Below, one piece after another: positions 12,724-23,759 of a stretch of 64,000 bases of DNA. The stretch comes from Zhengitettix transpicula (Eukaryota > Arthropoda > Insecta > Orthoptera > Tetrigidae): assembly GCA_037074705.1 (NCBI GenBank), contig CM073591.1:129649032-129713031 (forward strand). Reading direction: 5' to 3'. The notes under the pieces were generated by a model. It had not been told where the DNA came from. It worked only from the letters and a program-made list of their open reading frames with translations, and did not search any database. The translations under genes were made by a program, and so were the position numbers. Every line of letters starts with the position of its first letter. Position 1 is the first letter of the stretch.

Positions 12724-13055
12724 TCTTACACACATGGCGAAAAAATCGCCGTCGTACGATTGATTCGTAGTGGTTGTCTCGTTTGAAAGAACAGAGAGCA
12801 GCTTCTAGCATTACTGTTATTGCCTCGTCGAATGAAATGGAGAAGAAAAGAATTGACTACTTTCAATTAATGAAAGGAGAGAGGAAGTTGGAGCTTTCTA
12901 CACGCTATTTAAAGAGTTGAGGCAGGATGACACGAAATTCTTCAATTATTTCGGAATGTCGCCAACTTCCTTTGATGAACTCGATGGCCGATTGAAAGAT
13001 ACCATTCAGGGAAAAAAATTCCAAATGACGATTTATTGTTGGCAATAACACCGAG
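12724..13055 (+). pseudogene. Harbinger transposase exon 1 remnant (second copy)
   Basis: From about 12810 the sequence is a diverged copy of the transposase start at 17210-17500. It encodes ELRQDDTKFFNYFGMSPT and SFDELDGRLKDTIQ and ends at a good splice donor (GAG|GTAAGTG, intron from 13056). The left edge at about 12724 resembles the outer end of the larger Harbinger's TIR (TTACACACA.GG.GA). No catalytic exon follows, because the sequence changes to LINE-related DNA near 13200. Confidence 0.7.
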
Positions 13056-13220
13056 GTAAGTGAAAATTACTTTTAAATTTGTAAATATGAAATTTTTACA
13101 GCAATGATTTATTTACATTGAGGATCAGTTTTTTTTGTGAGTCACAACTAAATTTCTTCTAAACTTTTGAGTTTTGATCCCTGAATTGTACAAGGCTCTT
13201 GAGTTTTTCACTTTTCTTAG

Positions 13221-13320
13221 GACCTGAAGAAAGGGACAAGGTTTACAGAAACTTTGTGTGGAATTCATATCATCATTTCTTTTGTCTGTATTTGGCTATT
13301 TTTCTCATTATTATTTGCAC
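13221..13320 (+). repeat. left arm of inverted repeat around LINE fragment; hammerhead-like core
   Basis: Begins CCTGAAGAAAGGGACAAG and includes CAGAAACTTTGTGTGG, then a stretch ending TTTGTCTGTATTTGGCTA. It matches the reverse complement of 14828-14918. It carries the CTGANGA...GAAAC pattern seen elsewhere, but stem II pairing is poor here. Confidence 0.6.
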
Positions 13321-14680
13321 ATAACAGTAGAATTGTGTTGCATGTGAACAGGGTAATACATGCTGCATTTATGTGTTGTGGTAGGTCATTAATATATAAT
13401 ACAAACAATAAGGGTCATAGGATAGATTCTTGTGGTACACCATGTTTTAAATACCTTTGGGTTGATTTCTGAAAATCAATTGAGTTAGCCACAGAGCATG
13501 ATTTGTGCATCTCAACTAATTGACTATCCTTGCATATCTGATTTATCCAGTTAAGGGCTACACCTATGATGCCATAATTTTCTAGTTTGTAAAATTAAAT
13601 TTTATGGTTTATCAAAAGCTTGTGTTAACAAGTACCTGTTACAATTTTCTTGTTGTCAAATGACCTATGAGCTTGATTTAGAAAATTGTAGCTTGTATTG
13701 TTGACAATTTCTCTCTAAATTCATGCTGGGAGTGTAGGAAGATTTTATATTTATTTAATAAGTTTGTTATCACTTTATACATTTTTTCAATTCAAATTTA
13801 ATATGTCATTTTTGTTACCTTTCTTATGAAGTGTGTAAATTTGGAAATGTTTTGGAATGTTGTTTTTCAACTGGATATGATTCCCTCCTGAATTTATTTT
13901 TCTGATACACCATATAAAAATAGTGTATTATTCATTTTATTTGTTATGTAAGAAATGTTATTATTATTTCCTTAAGTAGATTTGTTTCAGAAACTGTAGA
14001 GAAATAATTATTAAATTCATCAGTTTAGTTCATGTCATTATTAATATTTATGAAATTGTTCTGCACTTGAGTGTTCCAGTTTGTAAAAATTTTTAAAACA
14101 ACCCATAATATTTTCAATTTGTTTGCTGACTTCTTTTTCTGTTGTTTTCTAGTTGTTTAGCTTTTCTAATCACTTTTATAAAAATGGAGAAATGTGTTGT
14201 TATATAATAATAATTTCTTGTCCATCAATGTTTTAATTCCACTTGGGGAGCCATAGTTTTGACCTCATGTGATTCTCTTATTAATTTTTTTTAAGAATTC
14301 TATATTAAAATAATTCTTTAGTGTTTCAATGAATTTAGTAAATTTATGGTTTAATGAACATTCTACATATACATCAGCCCATTTTTCAAGTTTTAGCTTA
14401 TAACTGAAAGTGGATATACTGCTTTCATGAAATATTTTTTTGAGACCAATCTAAATAATTTCTTTTCAGATATTATGTAAGTATTATTTGTGCTTGATGA
14501 TTGAAACACCTGTATCTACATATTTATAGAATACACGCTTATTGTTTGATATTACTATTTGGTCTGGTAATGTAGCACATGAAGCATTTATGGTTGTGGA
14601 CTGTCAACAGTTGGAATTTATTTAAAACATTGGAAGAGATTAATCATTGCTGTTCTTTATTTTCTTTCAGTTAGAAAATG
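13270..14680 (-). mobile_element. non-LTR retrotransposon (CR1/Jockey-like) fragment
   Basis: The minus strand reads, over several frames, the C-terminal part of an endonuclease/linker region (YKLKLEKWADVYVE, LKNYFNIEF near 14400-14300) followed by a reverse transcriptase: KLENYGIIG near 13590, then HGVPQESIL.PLLF.LYINDLP near 13430-13370. The last is the conserved RT block around GVPQGS...LLF.LYINDL. The catalytic FADDT block is damaged. Broken by many stops. Inverted repeats lie close outside both ends. Confidence 0.72.
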
Positions 14681-14827
14681 GAGAAATATATAACTATTAA
14701 TTTATTTGGGTGAATTAAGCCTTCTAGTAAGGTTTCCAATCAAGTAAGAAATGACTCAAAAACACTATCTGCTGTACGGTAAATACAAAGAAGAATTAAA
14801 ATGAAACTTTTATGTTTTGAAAATTAA

Positions 14828-14918
14828 TAATAGTAAAAATAGCCAAATATAGACAAAAAAATTAATGATATAAATACCAAACAATGTTTCTGGAAACCTT
14901 CTACCTTTCTTCAGGTGC
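14828..14918 (-). repeat. right arm of inverted repeat; hammerhead-like core
   Basis: The reverse complement starts CACCTGAAGAAAGGTAG, contains CCAGAAACATTGTTTGG and ends in TTTGTCTATATTTGGCTA. It pairs with 13221-13320 on the other side of the LINE fragment, so the LINE lies in the loop of an inverted repeat about 1.7 kb long. Confidence 0.6.
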
Positions 14919-14919
14919 T

Positions 14920-16020
14920 AAAAAAAACTAAAAAAAAACACAAGACAAGAAAAAATACTCGAACTTTTGTATTTTATCAACTGAATTGTGTAGTTGTGTC
15001 ACTCTAGGCTCTTGTGTTTATTTTTTTTAGACTAAAGAAATGAATTTGACAGTGTAGATCATAACATTATATTATAAAAGATAAAATATTATGTTATTAC
15101 TGGAACTTCCTTTCATGGTTTAAATCTTTCTTACCAAATAGAAAGCAGTGGGTGGTATTAAAGGATAACTTCTTATTAAACTGGAGTCCTACAGGGTTCA
15201 GGAACTAGTTTACTTCATATATTTTCTTCCTCTTTGGCCATATGGTCAATATTCTGTGACAATTCAATGGGCTGATTAAAAATGTGTTGTCCAAACTACA
15301 TGTTGGGTCACTTCATGAACCTCATGTAGTTGTATCACCAAAACATTGAGTATTTTCACTCTTCCGTGCCATTACATTATTGCTATTTGTGATTACAAAT
15401 AGGCACTTATTTATTCATCTTATTGATATTCATGACTTCATCAGTCATATTCAGTAAAATAATTGGTAGAAGAATCTGAATTACAATTCTGACATGTTGA
15501 GATAAGTTATAATGTAAATAGTCAGTATGAACTAATATTTATCGTGTGTTGTGGCACAAGGCATTACTAATAGTATAACAGCGTTCAACTAAAGAAGTCA
15601 AGTGTATAATATAAATAATAAATGTATAATGTATATAATAAATTAAACAAATTAGTTACAAAAGTTCTTACACACCAATTATGACATACTTCGACAATAT
15701 TCAGGTATTATTACATAAAGATTGTATTTTTACATCTGTACATATTAAAAATAGTGCAGTTTTTTTACCAATATCAGACAATATTTTATTTATTTATGAC
15801 AACATTTCGGTACGTGTTTATACCTTCCTGAGGTCTTACCTGCTGAGAAATTGTACAAAATAAAGTTGTATTATCAAGAAGCCAATGAATTTATAAAAGT
15901 GGTTGAACAAAAAATATTAAACTATTAACACCATAAAACTAAGAAAACACCTAAGTATGCTAAATGTTAAAACCTAATTTCACATCCTATTGAAAAAAAA
16001 CACAAACTTTAGAAGTTTTT
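14920..16020. other. AT-rich non-genic stretch
   Basis: No gene seen. At 15797-15840 the minus strand carries another CTCAGGAAGGTA...TACCGAAATGTTGTC hairpin of the recurring motif family. Confidence 0.4.
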
Positions 16021-16029
16021 TCGAGGCAC

Positions 16030-16953
16030 TTATTCACAAACTACACACGAGTGCGGTCGCAGCAGAACTGAAGAGGATTACCAACCCTCAATAGAATTGT
16101 CAAATCCCTTAGGTATTTTTTTTCGCAAGGAATCTTATAATATCAAACATTCAGATAAGAATTTCTTGCCATTTTTTATTCCTTTTACACAATGTTTTGC
16201 TCTTTTTCCAATAGTCTGTTCCTTTTGAAGTCTAGTCTCGAACTCCTTCCATTTACAATAATTTTGGTTAAGTAGTTCGTGACTTGAAACCTTAAGATTC
16301 TCACAAAGTATTAAATCCATCAGATGAACAAAACTTTGATCCATTCAATGTGTACGTTCTCAAACAAACTACAGTAAAAGCAAAATAATGTTGCTTTGGA
16401 AGAAAAACAAGCCATCCAAATAGGCCTACGCAAAACTTTTTCACCGTTAGTCAATGTGTGGTAAAACCATTATTGGGTAAGCCGCCTTGTCTCTTCTTTC
16501 AATGAATCTGAACGTGTTAACGTAGACGCTTCGGCGGCAAAGTTAGTATTGATATGATGAACAACTTCCTGGCCTTGCTGAATGAACAACAATCGCATAT
16601 TTTCATGCATTGCTCAGGCAATTTTCCTATATCGTCCAAGTTTCGGGACTGGTCAGCAGGCGATGCCGGTGCTATATCAGTCTCGGTCTCTAAGCCGTCT
16701 AGATGCACGTCTACACAGGCAGATGCAGACTCTGACTGAGGTGTTGTTGGCAGAAACGACGGCAATATTCATAACAGATACCAGATCAACATTATCAAGT
16801 TCTTGTAATTTTTCAGCTAGTTCTGCTGAATTTAATCTAAACATTGAATCTGACTTCTCAGGAACAGAACCTTTCACATTTCGTCTAATATTTTCTTCCT
16901 TGGCCCTTCTTTTAATACGGTAAGCAGCCGCGCTTTCTTTTGTTCTTTTCATA
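16030..16953 (-). pseudogene. hAT-like transposase with TTF-type zinc finger, broken
   Basis: From a start near 16950 the minus strand reads MKRTKESAAAYRIKRRAKEE, the basic N-terminus typical of this group. After a gap come WFYHTLTNGEKVLRRPIW, FCFYCSLF (the Cys pair of the TTF-type finger) and a degenerate KWKEFETRLQKEQTI block near 16250. These are the landmarks, in order, of TTF-finger hAT/ZMYM-type transposases. The DDE catalytic region is missing and there are stops between blocks, so this is a dead 5' fragment. A domesticated function is unlikely because the frame is broken. Confidence 0.68.
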
Positions 16954-17204
16954 TTTGATGCTATAACAAAACAACATAATATTGCCATTTATATTTCAAA
17001 GGTTTCGTTACATAAAAAATTTGAAAAATAACTGCAGTAAAATCTTGATATAACGGACAGCTGGTGTTGGTGATTGCGATTGTTGGCTTAGGGAGCGGTA
17101 TTTTCCCCACACTTAACGCTCAGGCCTGTTACGGCGATTTTTACCACGGCGGTAAATTTACCGTCTTAAAATTCTCAGTTCAGAGTGCTGCGAACAGTGT
17201 AGTT

Positions 17205-17505
17205 CGAAATGAACAGAGTGCATATCCTAGTATTACTATTATTTCGTCGTCAAATGAAAATGAGAAGAAAAAATCGACTAATTTGGGTTCATCCAATTAA
17301 TGAAAGAAGAGAGGAGGTTGGAGCTTTCTAAGGGGGGTTGAAAAGTTACAGCAGGGTGACGTGAAATTCTTCAATTACTTCAGAATGTCGACGACAACAT
17401 TTAATGAACTCCATGGCCGATTGAAAGATACCATTTAGCGCAAAAATACAAAAATGAGGAATTGTATTCAAATAGCAGAAATGCTGGCAATAACACTCAG
17501 GAAAG
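17205..17505 (+). pseudogene. Harbinger transposase exon 1
   Basis: Over several frames it encodes IWVHPINERREEVGAF, KFFNYFRMSTTTFNELHG and RLKDTI, the conserved N-terminal region of Harbinger transposases, then QIAEMLAITLRKV. In-frame stops and shifts break it. It is a sister of the exon at 12724-13055. The catalytic exon follows at 18670. Confidence 0.75.
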
Positions 17506-17869
17506 TGATAAATTACGTTTCAATTTATAAATTGAAAATCATTAAATAAAATCCAATAAATTAAAGAAAACTAAATGCCAAAGAAAAATAAAGCTTTACT
17601 TATGCATTTATTTTTATAAAAATGAAAATTATTAGTTTTGTTAATCTCATCAAACATTTTCACATTTAAGGCCAAAAAACTAACTGCAATCAATTTCAAA
17701 ATATTATTTAATATATTATTAGAACCATATAAGCCTTATTAATATAATTTTATAAAAACTTATTACACTTTATATTCACAAATTAATTTTAAACATTAAG
17801 AAATAATACATTAAAAAATATCTAATTAGAAATTGACATTCGTTGTCCTTCTTCGGCAAACTGTTCAGC

Positions 17870-18604
17870 TCCTGTAGTTGGTTTAAATTGAAGTGAGTGG
17901 TTCGAAGCCAGAGGTGTTAATGTTGGATAATTTTGCCTTGGTTGGCATGGTGTAGTAGGAAGTGCGTTTTGCGTTGAACTGAGGGAATTGGTTGTGGGTC
18001 GTAATGTGGGAGTTGTGGAGGAGAGGAGTAATGTGGAACCACACGGAAAGGTTGTCCAAGTTGCTGTAGAAACGTCTGTGGTTGTGGATTACGTTGTGTT
18101 GGTTGGATATATTGCTGGAAATGGAAAGAAAATTGTGTATTTTCTCTTTGATAGTGAGAAGCTGCAACCTTTTGATTTTTAATATCTTAAATCACTCGAA
18201 GAACCTCCATTTTGAATTGTAGCCACTCATCACTTTTTAAATTCTCTTATACGGCAGTAGACTTTTATAATGGGACATTTGGGGGTACAGTGGCTCTTTT
18301 ATTTGTTCAAAATCTTTAGGATTTGCAAGTCTACTTCAATATATTTTCTTTGCTTCCTTCGTGACATAGTAGGAATCTCTGGTTGTTGCAATGTCCCATC
18401 GGTTTTTTCCTTATTCCCTTCTTCGACAAAACTCTCAGTAGTTTCTGTATTTTTATAGATTTTTTTTCAGAACTGGAGTTCTTCATGAAATATATATTTT
18501 CTTTTTTGGGTAGCTTCTAAGCCACTAGTTTTAGTTCCTTTAACTTTCCTATCAGCCTTGACGGAGGCGTCACGTAGATTCTTCCACCTTTTCATTACTT
18601 CCTT
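17870..18604 (-). pseudogene. MADF/BESS accessory protein, C-terminal exon
   Basis: The minus strand from 18604 reads KEVMKRWKNLRDASVKADRK, the second half of a MADF DNA-binding domain. Further on is a BESS-like piece (DEWLQFKMEVLRVI) near 18220, then a Gln/Pro-rich tail. Harbinger elements need a second DNA-binding protein beside the transposase, and MADF/SANT-type proteins fill that role. The first half of the domain is found in the exon at 22949-23123 on the same strand. Several stops interrupt it. The reading phase at the presumed splice junction is not clean. Confidence 0.65.
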
Positions 18605-18669
18605 ACCCAAAAATAAGAAATAAACTTATATTATGTACCGTCTGCATTAGCTTTATAGAAATTAATTAT

Positions 18670-19518
18670 ATTTGTTTCGTTTTTCAGATATCTAGCAAGT
18701 GAATGAGCTTTCACCGACCTTCATTACTCATTCAGAATCGGGATCTCAACAGCAAGAGTATTAGAAATGTTTGTCAAGCAGTGTGGGAGATTCTGCGAAG
18801 CGAGTGCATACTTACAAAAGAATTGTGGGAATCAGTTGCATATGGATTTGAACAAAAATAAAACTTTCCTCATTACATAGGGGCAGTAGATGGGAAACAT
18901 GTCCGCATCGTGAATCCAATAGAAAGTGGATCTATGTATTTTAATTATAATGACTACCATTTAATTGTATTAACGGGAATTGCAGATAGTGACAACCGAT
19001 TTGTATTCGTGCATGTTGGTAGGAATGGTAAGGATTCCCATTCCTCGATATTTAAACAGACTCAGCTGTGGAAATCCATAGAAAGCAGTTCAAAAAATCT
19101 GCCTGATGATAAGTGACTACCAGGCACAGAAAATCCAAAAGTACCATATTATTTAGTTGGTAATGCAGCATTTAGGTTACACAAACTTTTTCTGAGGTCA
19201 TATTCTGGGAAACACATAACAGACGAAAAATGGATCTTCAACTATCGATTGCGCCGAGCTAGAAGGTACATAGAATGTGCCTTCGGTATGCTCAGCAACA
19301 AATGTAGAATATTCCATCGAGTCTTTAATGTTCAACCACAATTTGGTGATAATATTGTTAAAGCCTGCGTTATTCTTCATAATTATGTTAGGGATAGAGA
19401 TTGTTACATAGCAGAGTATACCATGTCAATTGCAGGAATGGAAGATGTACAAGGAGAGAACACTACAAGAGGAGGACTCAAAGTAAATGACGTGAAAAAC
19501 ATCCTGTTTCAAGTGTAG
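18670..19518 (+). pseudogene. Harbinger transposase, DDE nuclease exon
   Basis: It encodes the catalytic half of a Harbinger (HARBI1-like) transposase. The order is ELWESVAYGFEQK, then HYIGAVDGKHVRIVNP with the first catalytic Asp, YNDYHLIVLTGIADSDNRFV, YYLVGNAAFRLHK, where the usual catalytic Asp of GDxAF is Asn, and RARRYIECAFGMLSNKCRIF with the catalytic Glu, ending ACVILHNYVRDRD. Stops after FEQK and after LPDDK break it into pieces (18910-19116 and 19249-19518 remain open). Both the Asp-to-Asn change and the stops mean no activity. Confidence 0.85.
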
Positions 19519-19634
19519 GAAGGGTTTCATGCTGATGTCAAATATATAAGGATATTCATCATATAAAATTTTTCGTGCTAGTTTTTATCTAATTGTAAAA
19601 TATTATTGTATACTAGAAATAAGATTATATATAT

Positions 19635-20747
19635 TGTAATAATCAACAATTATGACGTTAATTAACTGAAATTTGCCCCACGTTGTGGTAGCCAAAATGT
19701 AATAAACAAGAATTGAACTTTATTTAATTTAAAGAATCTGAAGAATTTAATGAATTTGAAGCGCCATTTAGGTAATAATTAAATAGTAGGCTTTTATTAA
19801 CTGAAAAGATCTAAATTAACAAACAAAATATTTATTTTTTGGCAATAACTCAAAAACAATTACAATTTAAAATATTAATTTCTCAGGGTCTTCACTGGGT
19901 TTGATAATGGACACAACAATTTGATTTAAAAATCTTATTAACAAACAAATCACATTTACCTAAACAATACGTCGATAGAAATAAATTAAAAGAAAAGAAA
20001 TTAACTTGACATTAAAATAGAAGGAAATTAAAAGTAAAGAGATTAACTCTGATTAACAATTAAAAAGATAACGAAATCTGACTTCTATCTTTGAATTACG
20101 TTTACATAAATCATTATTTTGTAATTTGTTACTCACATCTGTCCAGCTGGTTTCAGCATCCCTATTGTTTTCGGAAGTACACTATTGCAAAAAAATTTTA
20201 CACTGATTCTAGTATCGGCTCACAGATTTTACACTCTTTAAGTCAACCTTGATAGGCTCCCAGGAACTCGGATGATCCTCCTTTTTGTCAGCTATCTGGT
20301 GACCGCTTGCCTTGCATGAATCCTGTGATTCATAGATTTGCTAGTCTTTTTACCGCTTGGGACTTAAAACTGCAACTTTACTATTCCTGGCTGGCTACAG
20401 ATGTAAACTGCTGACTTCATTTTCTGGCTGACTACAAACGTAAAACTGCTTTTACTTAGCAAGTTTCGATGTAATGCTTCCGTGAATGTTTTTACTTTGT
20501 CTTCAACAAAACTTTGTTTAATAATAATACATTAAACCACGGCTAGTCTCTGTTCTAGTATTATTCGTTCCGTTCTCTGTAATGTCCCGTCACTAACTAA
20601 CTCTTAGCGCTCTCCAATTTTAGCGCGCATACGCCATTTTGACTTTCCGAAAAAGTAACAGAACCCGGCTCTATTGTTGCTTTGGAAGCTCCTGCCGCTA
20701 CAATTAAATTTTATTAAAACCAAATAATGGCCTAATTAATTGGCATT

Positions 20748-20750
<3 letters not shown>
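19635..20750 (-). mobile_element. LTR-like element A (solo LTR) in (AT)n
   Basis: Read on the minus strand it starts TGTAATGCCAATTAATTAGG at 20750 and ends GATTATTACA at 19635, the TG...CA ends of an LTR. Both sides are AT repeats. It aligns with the elements at 58082-59244 and 21437-22623 (shared block ATCAAACCCAGTAAAGAC). Near its end it contains TGGCTACCACAACGTGGGGC, which resembles a retrotransposon primer-binding site that would normally lie outside the LTR. No open frame inside. Confidence 0.7.

Positions 20751-20786
<36 letters not shown>
20751..20786. repeat. (AT)n microsatellite between LTR-like elements
   Basis: A pure AT dinucleotide run of about 36 bases separates element A from the next LTR-like element. 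Similar runs flank the other junctions at 21417-21436 and 22624-22640. Confidence 0.95.
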
Positions 20787-20789
<3 letters not shown>

Positions 20790-21416
20790 AATGATTATTC
20801 TTTATTACTATATATAAAAAAACTTTATTACACATTTATAAAAATACATTAAAAAAAATTATTGGGCGCCAGCAGATATACATATAGTCTGACAAAAAAA
20901 ATATCCTTAGCTCCGGTTTGGTTATAAAATCCTCCTTCTCTACAGAGTAATGTTGGCGGCTCGGTAGCTATTCAAGAACAGAGCTTATTTCCGTACTGTG
21001 TAAAAAATCTTTAACTTTTGAAGGCACTTAACAGCAATGGTGATCCTTGCTTTAACTTGTGGCGTCAGCCGACTTGCAGTGGATCACTGGTCTTGTAGTC
21101 AGCAGCACACGATCTCCTTTTTCGGCCTCCCCGCGATGGACGTCTCTCCGAAACCTTTGTTGCTTCTCGCTCGCTTCCACCCTCTCGCCTCTCTCACTCC
21201 ACTTTCAGTCCTCTCTCTATCTGTCTGCCTGCGTCTGTCCACTTTCACTCGGGTTCGGAGTATATATTCTTACTCCGCCCCCCCCCCCCCCAAACGATGA
21301 AAAAAAAGGAACGCGTACCCCCAGCTTCTTGGGGCCTCTCTGCACGTGGCCGTTTAATTAATTCCTTCTCAGGCCCGCGGACAAAGGGCGGCCACTTACA
21401 GATTTTATTCACTACA
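20787..21416 (-). mobile_element. LTR-like element D in (AT)n
   Basis: On the minus strand it starts TGTAGTGAATAAAATCTG at 21416 and ends AATCATTACA at 20787, with AT repeats on both sides. It is GC-richer than its surroundings in the middle and has a C-run at 21278-21291 and a TATATATTC block nearby. Its interior differs from elements A and B, so it is a related but distinct LTR family. No coding content. Confidence 0.55.
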
Positions 21417-21436
21417 ATATATATATATATATATAT

Positions 21437-22623
21437 TGTAATGCCTTGAAGGAAAGGCATTGTTGCCGATTGATGGGCTGGGCCGTCGGAAGCAAGGCAC
21501 TTGCAGGGTGGCCTGTCGCAAGATAAATCTGTTAAGACGGGCATTGTTTCTGATTAATGGCCTGGACAGGTCACTTGTTGACTTAGGATCGAGGGGCAGT
21601 TTGGGCGGTCTGAAAAATTTAGAACCGCGCACGTGTGAGTGCGGGGGTGAGAATACAAGTGCTAAGTAATTACGGGTCCTGTCTCGATGTGACATGACAG
21701 AGGAGCTAGCAATTTGCTAAGGAACTGCAGCTGCATAACGTAAATCTCGGGTGGAAACTGTCAACGGGCAGTTGCGACGTAGTTTTGGGAACAAAGGAAA
21801 AGAGAAGGGACGGTGATATATAAAGAGAAGATAAGATTTTTGGAGGTTAGTTGAGTTTTGGAGCTAGGAGGTGGAGTTAGTTGAGTTTTGGAGTTAGCGT
21901 GGGAGAGAGATAATGTGAGCAACGAAGGGGAGTGAGAGTTGTGGAGGCGTACGGCGAGCACCGAGTATGGAGAAATTTAGCAGCCTTCAGGAGAAATAGC
22001 AAAATTATTCAACGATAAACATTTTTGTATGCAGAAGTTCAATCTGTTGTAATATCAAAATTTGACCACTGTCTTCGATGGTAGGAGACCAGGACACTGC
22101 ATCCAGCGTCGAGTAGTTTCACCACGAGCAAGTGGGATGTCATTCACGAACGGAGAATCAGCTATCGTCGAACCAGTAATATGTGTTAGACTCAGTGTGT
22201 AAACGTCCAGTCTATAAAGTGTGTGTGTAATGAACGAGCCAAATGTTCCTGAGTAATCGTAAGTTGAAATTTTATGGTATTAATATGATTAACAGAATTA
22301 AAAGATACAGTCAGATATCGTTCTTTTCTTTAGTGTTAATAAAATAAACTCTTTTAAATTTAGAATCAATCTGGTAGATTAAGTTCGTTAATAAGTTTCG
22401 TCGATGTCTAGACGATTAAATATTTGTTTAATTTAAAGATAAATGTTGGGTTCTTCGATTATTTAAGTGTTCTGTCCGTTATCAAACCCAGTAAAGACCC
22501 ATGAGAGAAAGAGATGCTTTGTATAATATTAAATTGTATAATTGTAAATTCTGTTAAATAAATGTTGTTTGTTTTAAAGTCTATTATTTTTCATTTAAAA
22601 GCACATCATATTTAATTATTACA
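21437..22623 (+). mobile_element. LTR-like element B in (AT)n
   Basis: Starts TGTAATGCCTTGAAGG and ends TTTAATTATTACA, between AT repeats. It has a TATA-like GATATATAAAGAG at about 21812 and an AATAAA near 22557, fitting the U3 promoter and polyadenylation signal of an LTR. It shares the ATCAAACCCAGTAAAGAC block with the elements at 19635 and 58082. No internal region follows, so it is a solo LTR. Confidence 0.68.
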
Positions 22624-22948
22624 TTTATATATATATATACAAACAATTTTTTTTCAAATAACCACCCTTTCCTTGCAAATCAAAATGAACAAAATTTGAA
22701 AATCCTATTTTTGACTTGAAAATTTTCAATTTTCGTATAATAATTGGAACTATGAGCTCAGAAATAAGTTTTGAATTTAATTATCAAATGTTTTCCTTGC
22801 CTTGTGAAATATGATATATTACCAAAATAATTAAATTTAATAGCATTTTGTTGCATTTTAATTAAATAACCTGCACTTAAACAATGTAAAAAAAGAATGT
22901 AATAACATTTTCTAGTATGTATAAGCATGTGAGAAAATATGGACTTAC

Positions 22949-23123
22949 CAAAATAATTTCTTTGTTTTATATCCAACTGATCGAAGTCACTTTTAAAACA
23001 AAGGAAAACGTCATGCCAATCGTTCCTGGTGGCGTCCCTGTCCTTGAATATGTTCAGGGTTGTATCCCATAACACATTGCATTGAATTAATGCAATAAGC
23101 ATGATGTCATCGAAATTATTCAT
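22949..23123 (-). pseudogene. MADF domain, N-terminal exon
   Basis: From ATG at 23121-23123 the minus strand encodes the first half of a MADF domain (LIALIQCNVLWDTTLNIFKD, then RNDWHDVFLCFKSDFDQLD) and ends at a good donor, TTTTG|GTAAGTCC. The second half of the same domain is at 18604 downward on the same strand, separated by the LTR insertions and the overlapping transposase exon. It supports the reading of 17123-23417 as one Harbinger. It could instead belong to the partial Harbinger at 23760-24008. Confidence 0.68.
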
Positions 23124-23276
23124 ATTCGAAATATGCAACAAAAAAAGGAGACAAAAGGTAGGATGGCAAAAAACAACATTTCCACACGACTAATCAAAGC
23201 AAGAATGAAAATAACTCCAGCGGTGGAAAAACCACCCTGTGTGCAAACATGCATTAGGTGACATAGGCCACTAGTT

Positions 23277-23417
23277 CCAAGTGGCGGTAAATTTGCCGTC
23301 GGGGCCGCGGTTATTTACCGCCTTGTGTGAAAGTTCTCATTCGCTTCAATGGACTACTGTGGTTACGGCGGCGGTACATTACCGCCGCGGTAAAAGTCTC
23401 CGTGTGTGTAACGGGCC
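23277..23417. repeat. Harbinger right terminal and subterminal repeats
   Basis: A GC-rich block built from CGGCGGTAA / TTACCGCCG half-sites (GGCGGTAAATTTGCCG, TTATTTACCGCC, GGCGGTACATTACCGCCG), the likely transposase or MADF binding sites. It mirrors the left end at 17123-17170. Confidence 0.7.
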
Positions 23418-23759
23418 TCAACCAGGCAGAAGGTGGTCTGTCACAGATGGAATCGATCCAGCGGTCGTCGAGGCGGTCTGCGATATGGGTCAGCATTTTC
23501 TCCTTCAAGTTCATGTGGATTCGAGGCACAGGGTTTGACATCTTGTAACTACGCACAAGTAGCAGAGGATTGCAGCAGGGGATCATCTTTGACAGTAAAT
23601 AGTGACAATAAATTCATTTACGCGCATGATGTACTTCAAAATTTTAATACTAATAATTAAAAACGATTTTTAGTACGAACTTGTTTATTCGTAATTTCTT
23701 TTATCATGTTTTTTCCAAATTAATCATATTATTTCTTATAAGTATGTTTCATAACTTAC

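Larger units (their letters stand above)
17123..23417 (+). mobile_element. Harbinger-type DNA transposon, near full length, with nested LTR elements
   Basis: The left terminus 17123 (GGCCTGTTAC...) and the right terminus 23417 (reverse complement GGCCCGTTAC...) form terminal inverted repeats of about 45 bp, including TTTTACC.CGGCGGTAA. Both are flanked by TCA (17120-17122 and 23418-23420), a 3-bp duplication as expected for PIF/Harbinger. Inside are a plus-strand transposase and a minus-strand MADF gene, the standard two-gene content. Removing the three inner LTR-like elements (19635-20750, 20787-21416, 21437-22623) leaves about 3.4 kb, in the normal range. All coding parts are damaged. The alternative is two different Harbinger copies whose outer ends happen to face each other. 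Confidence 0.65.

Noticed and set aside
21037..21361. Long frames on both strands (87-100 codons) in the GC-rich part of element D
   Set aside because: They fall inside an LTR-like element, are low in complexity (Ser/Leu/Pro from CT-rich sequence) and show no domain.
23281..23586. Three overlapping frames in GC-rich DNA
   Set aside because: The sequence is the Harbinger terminal repeat region; frames exist because of its base composition.
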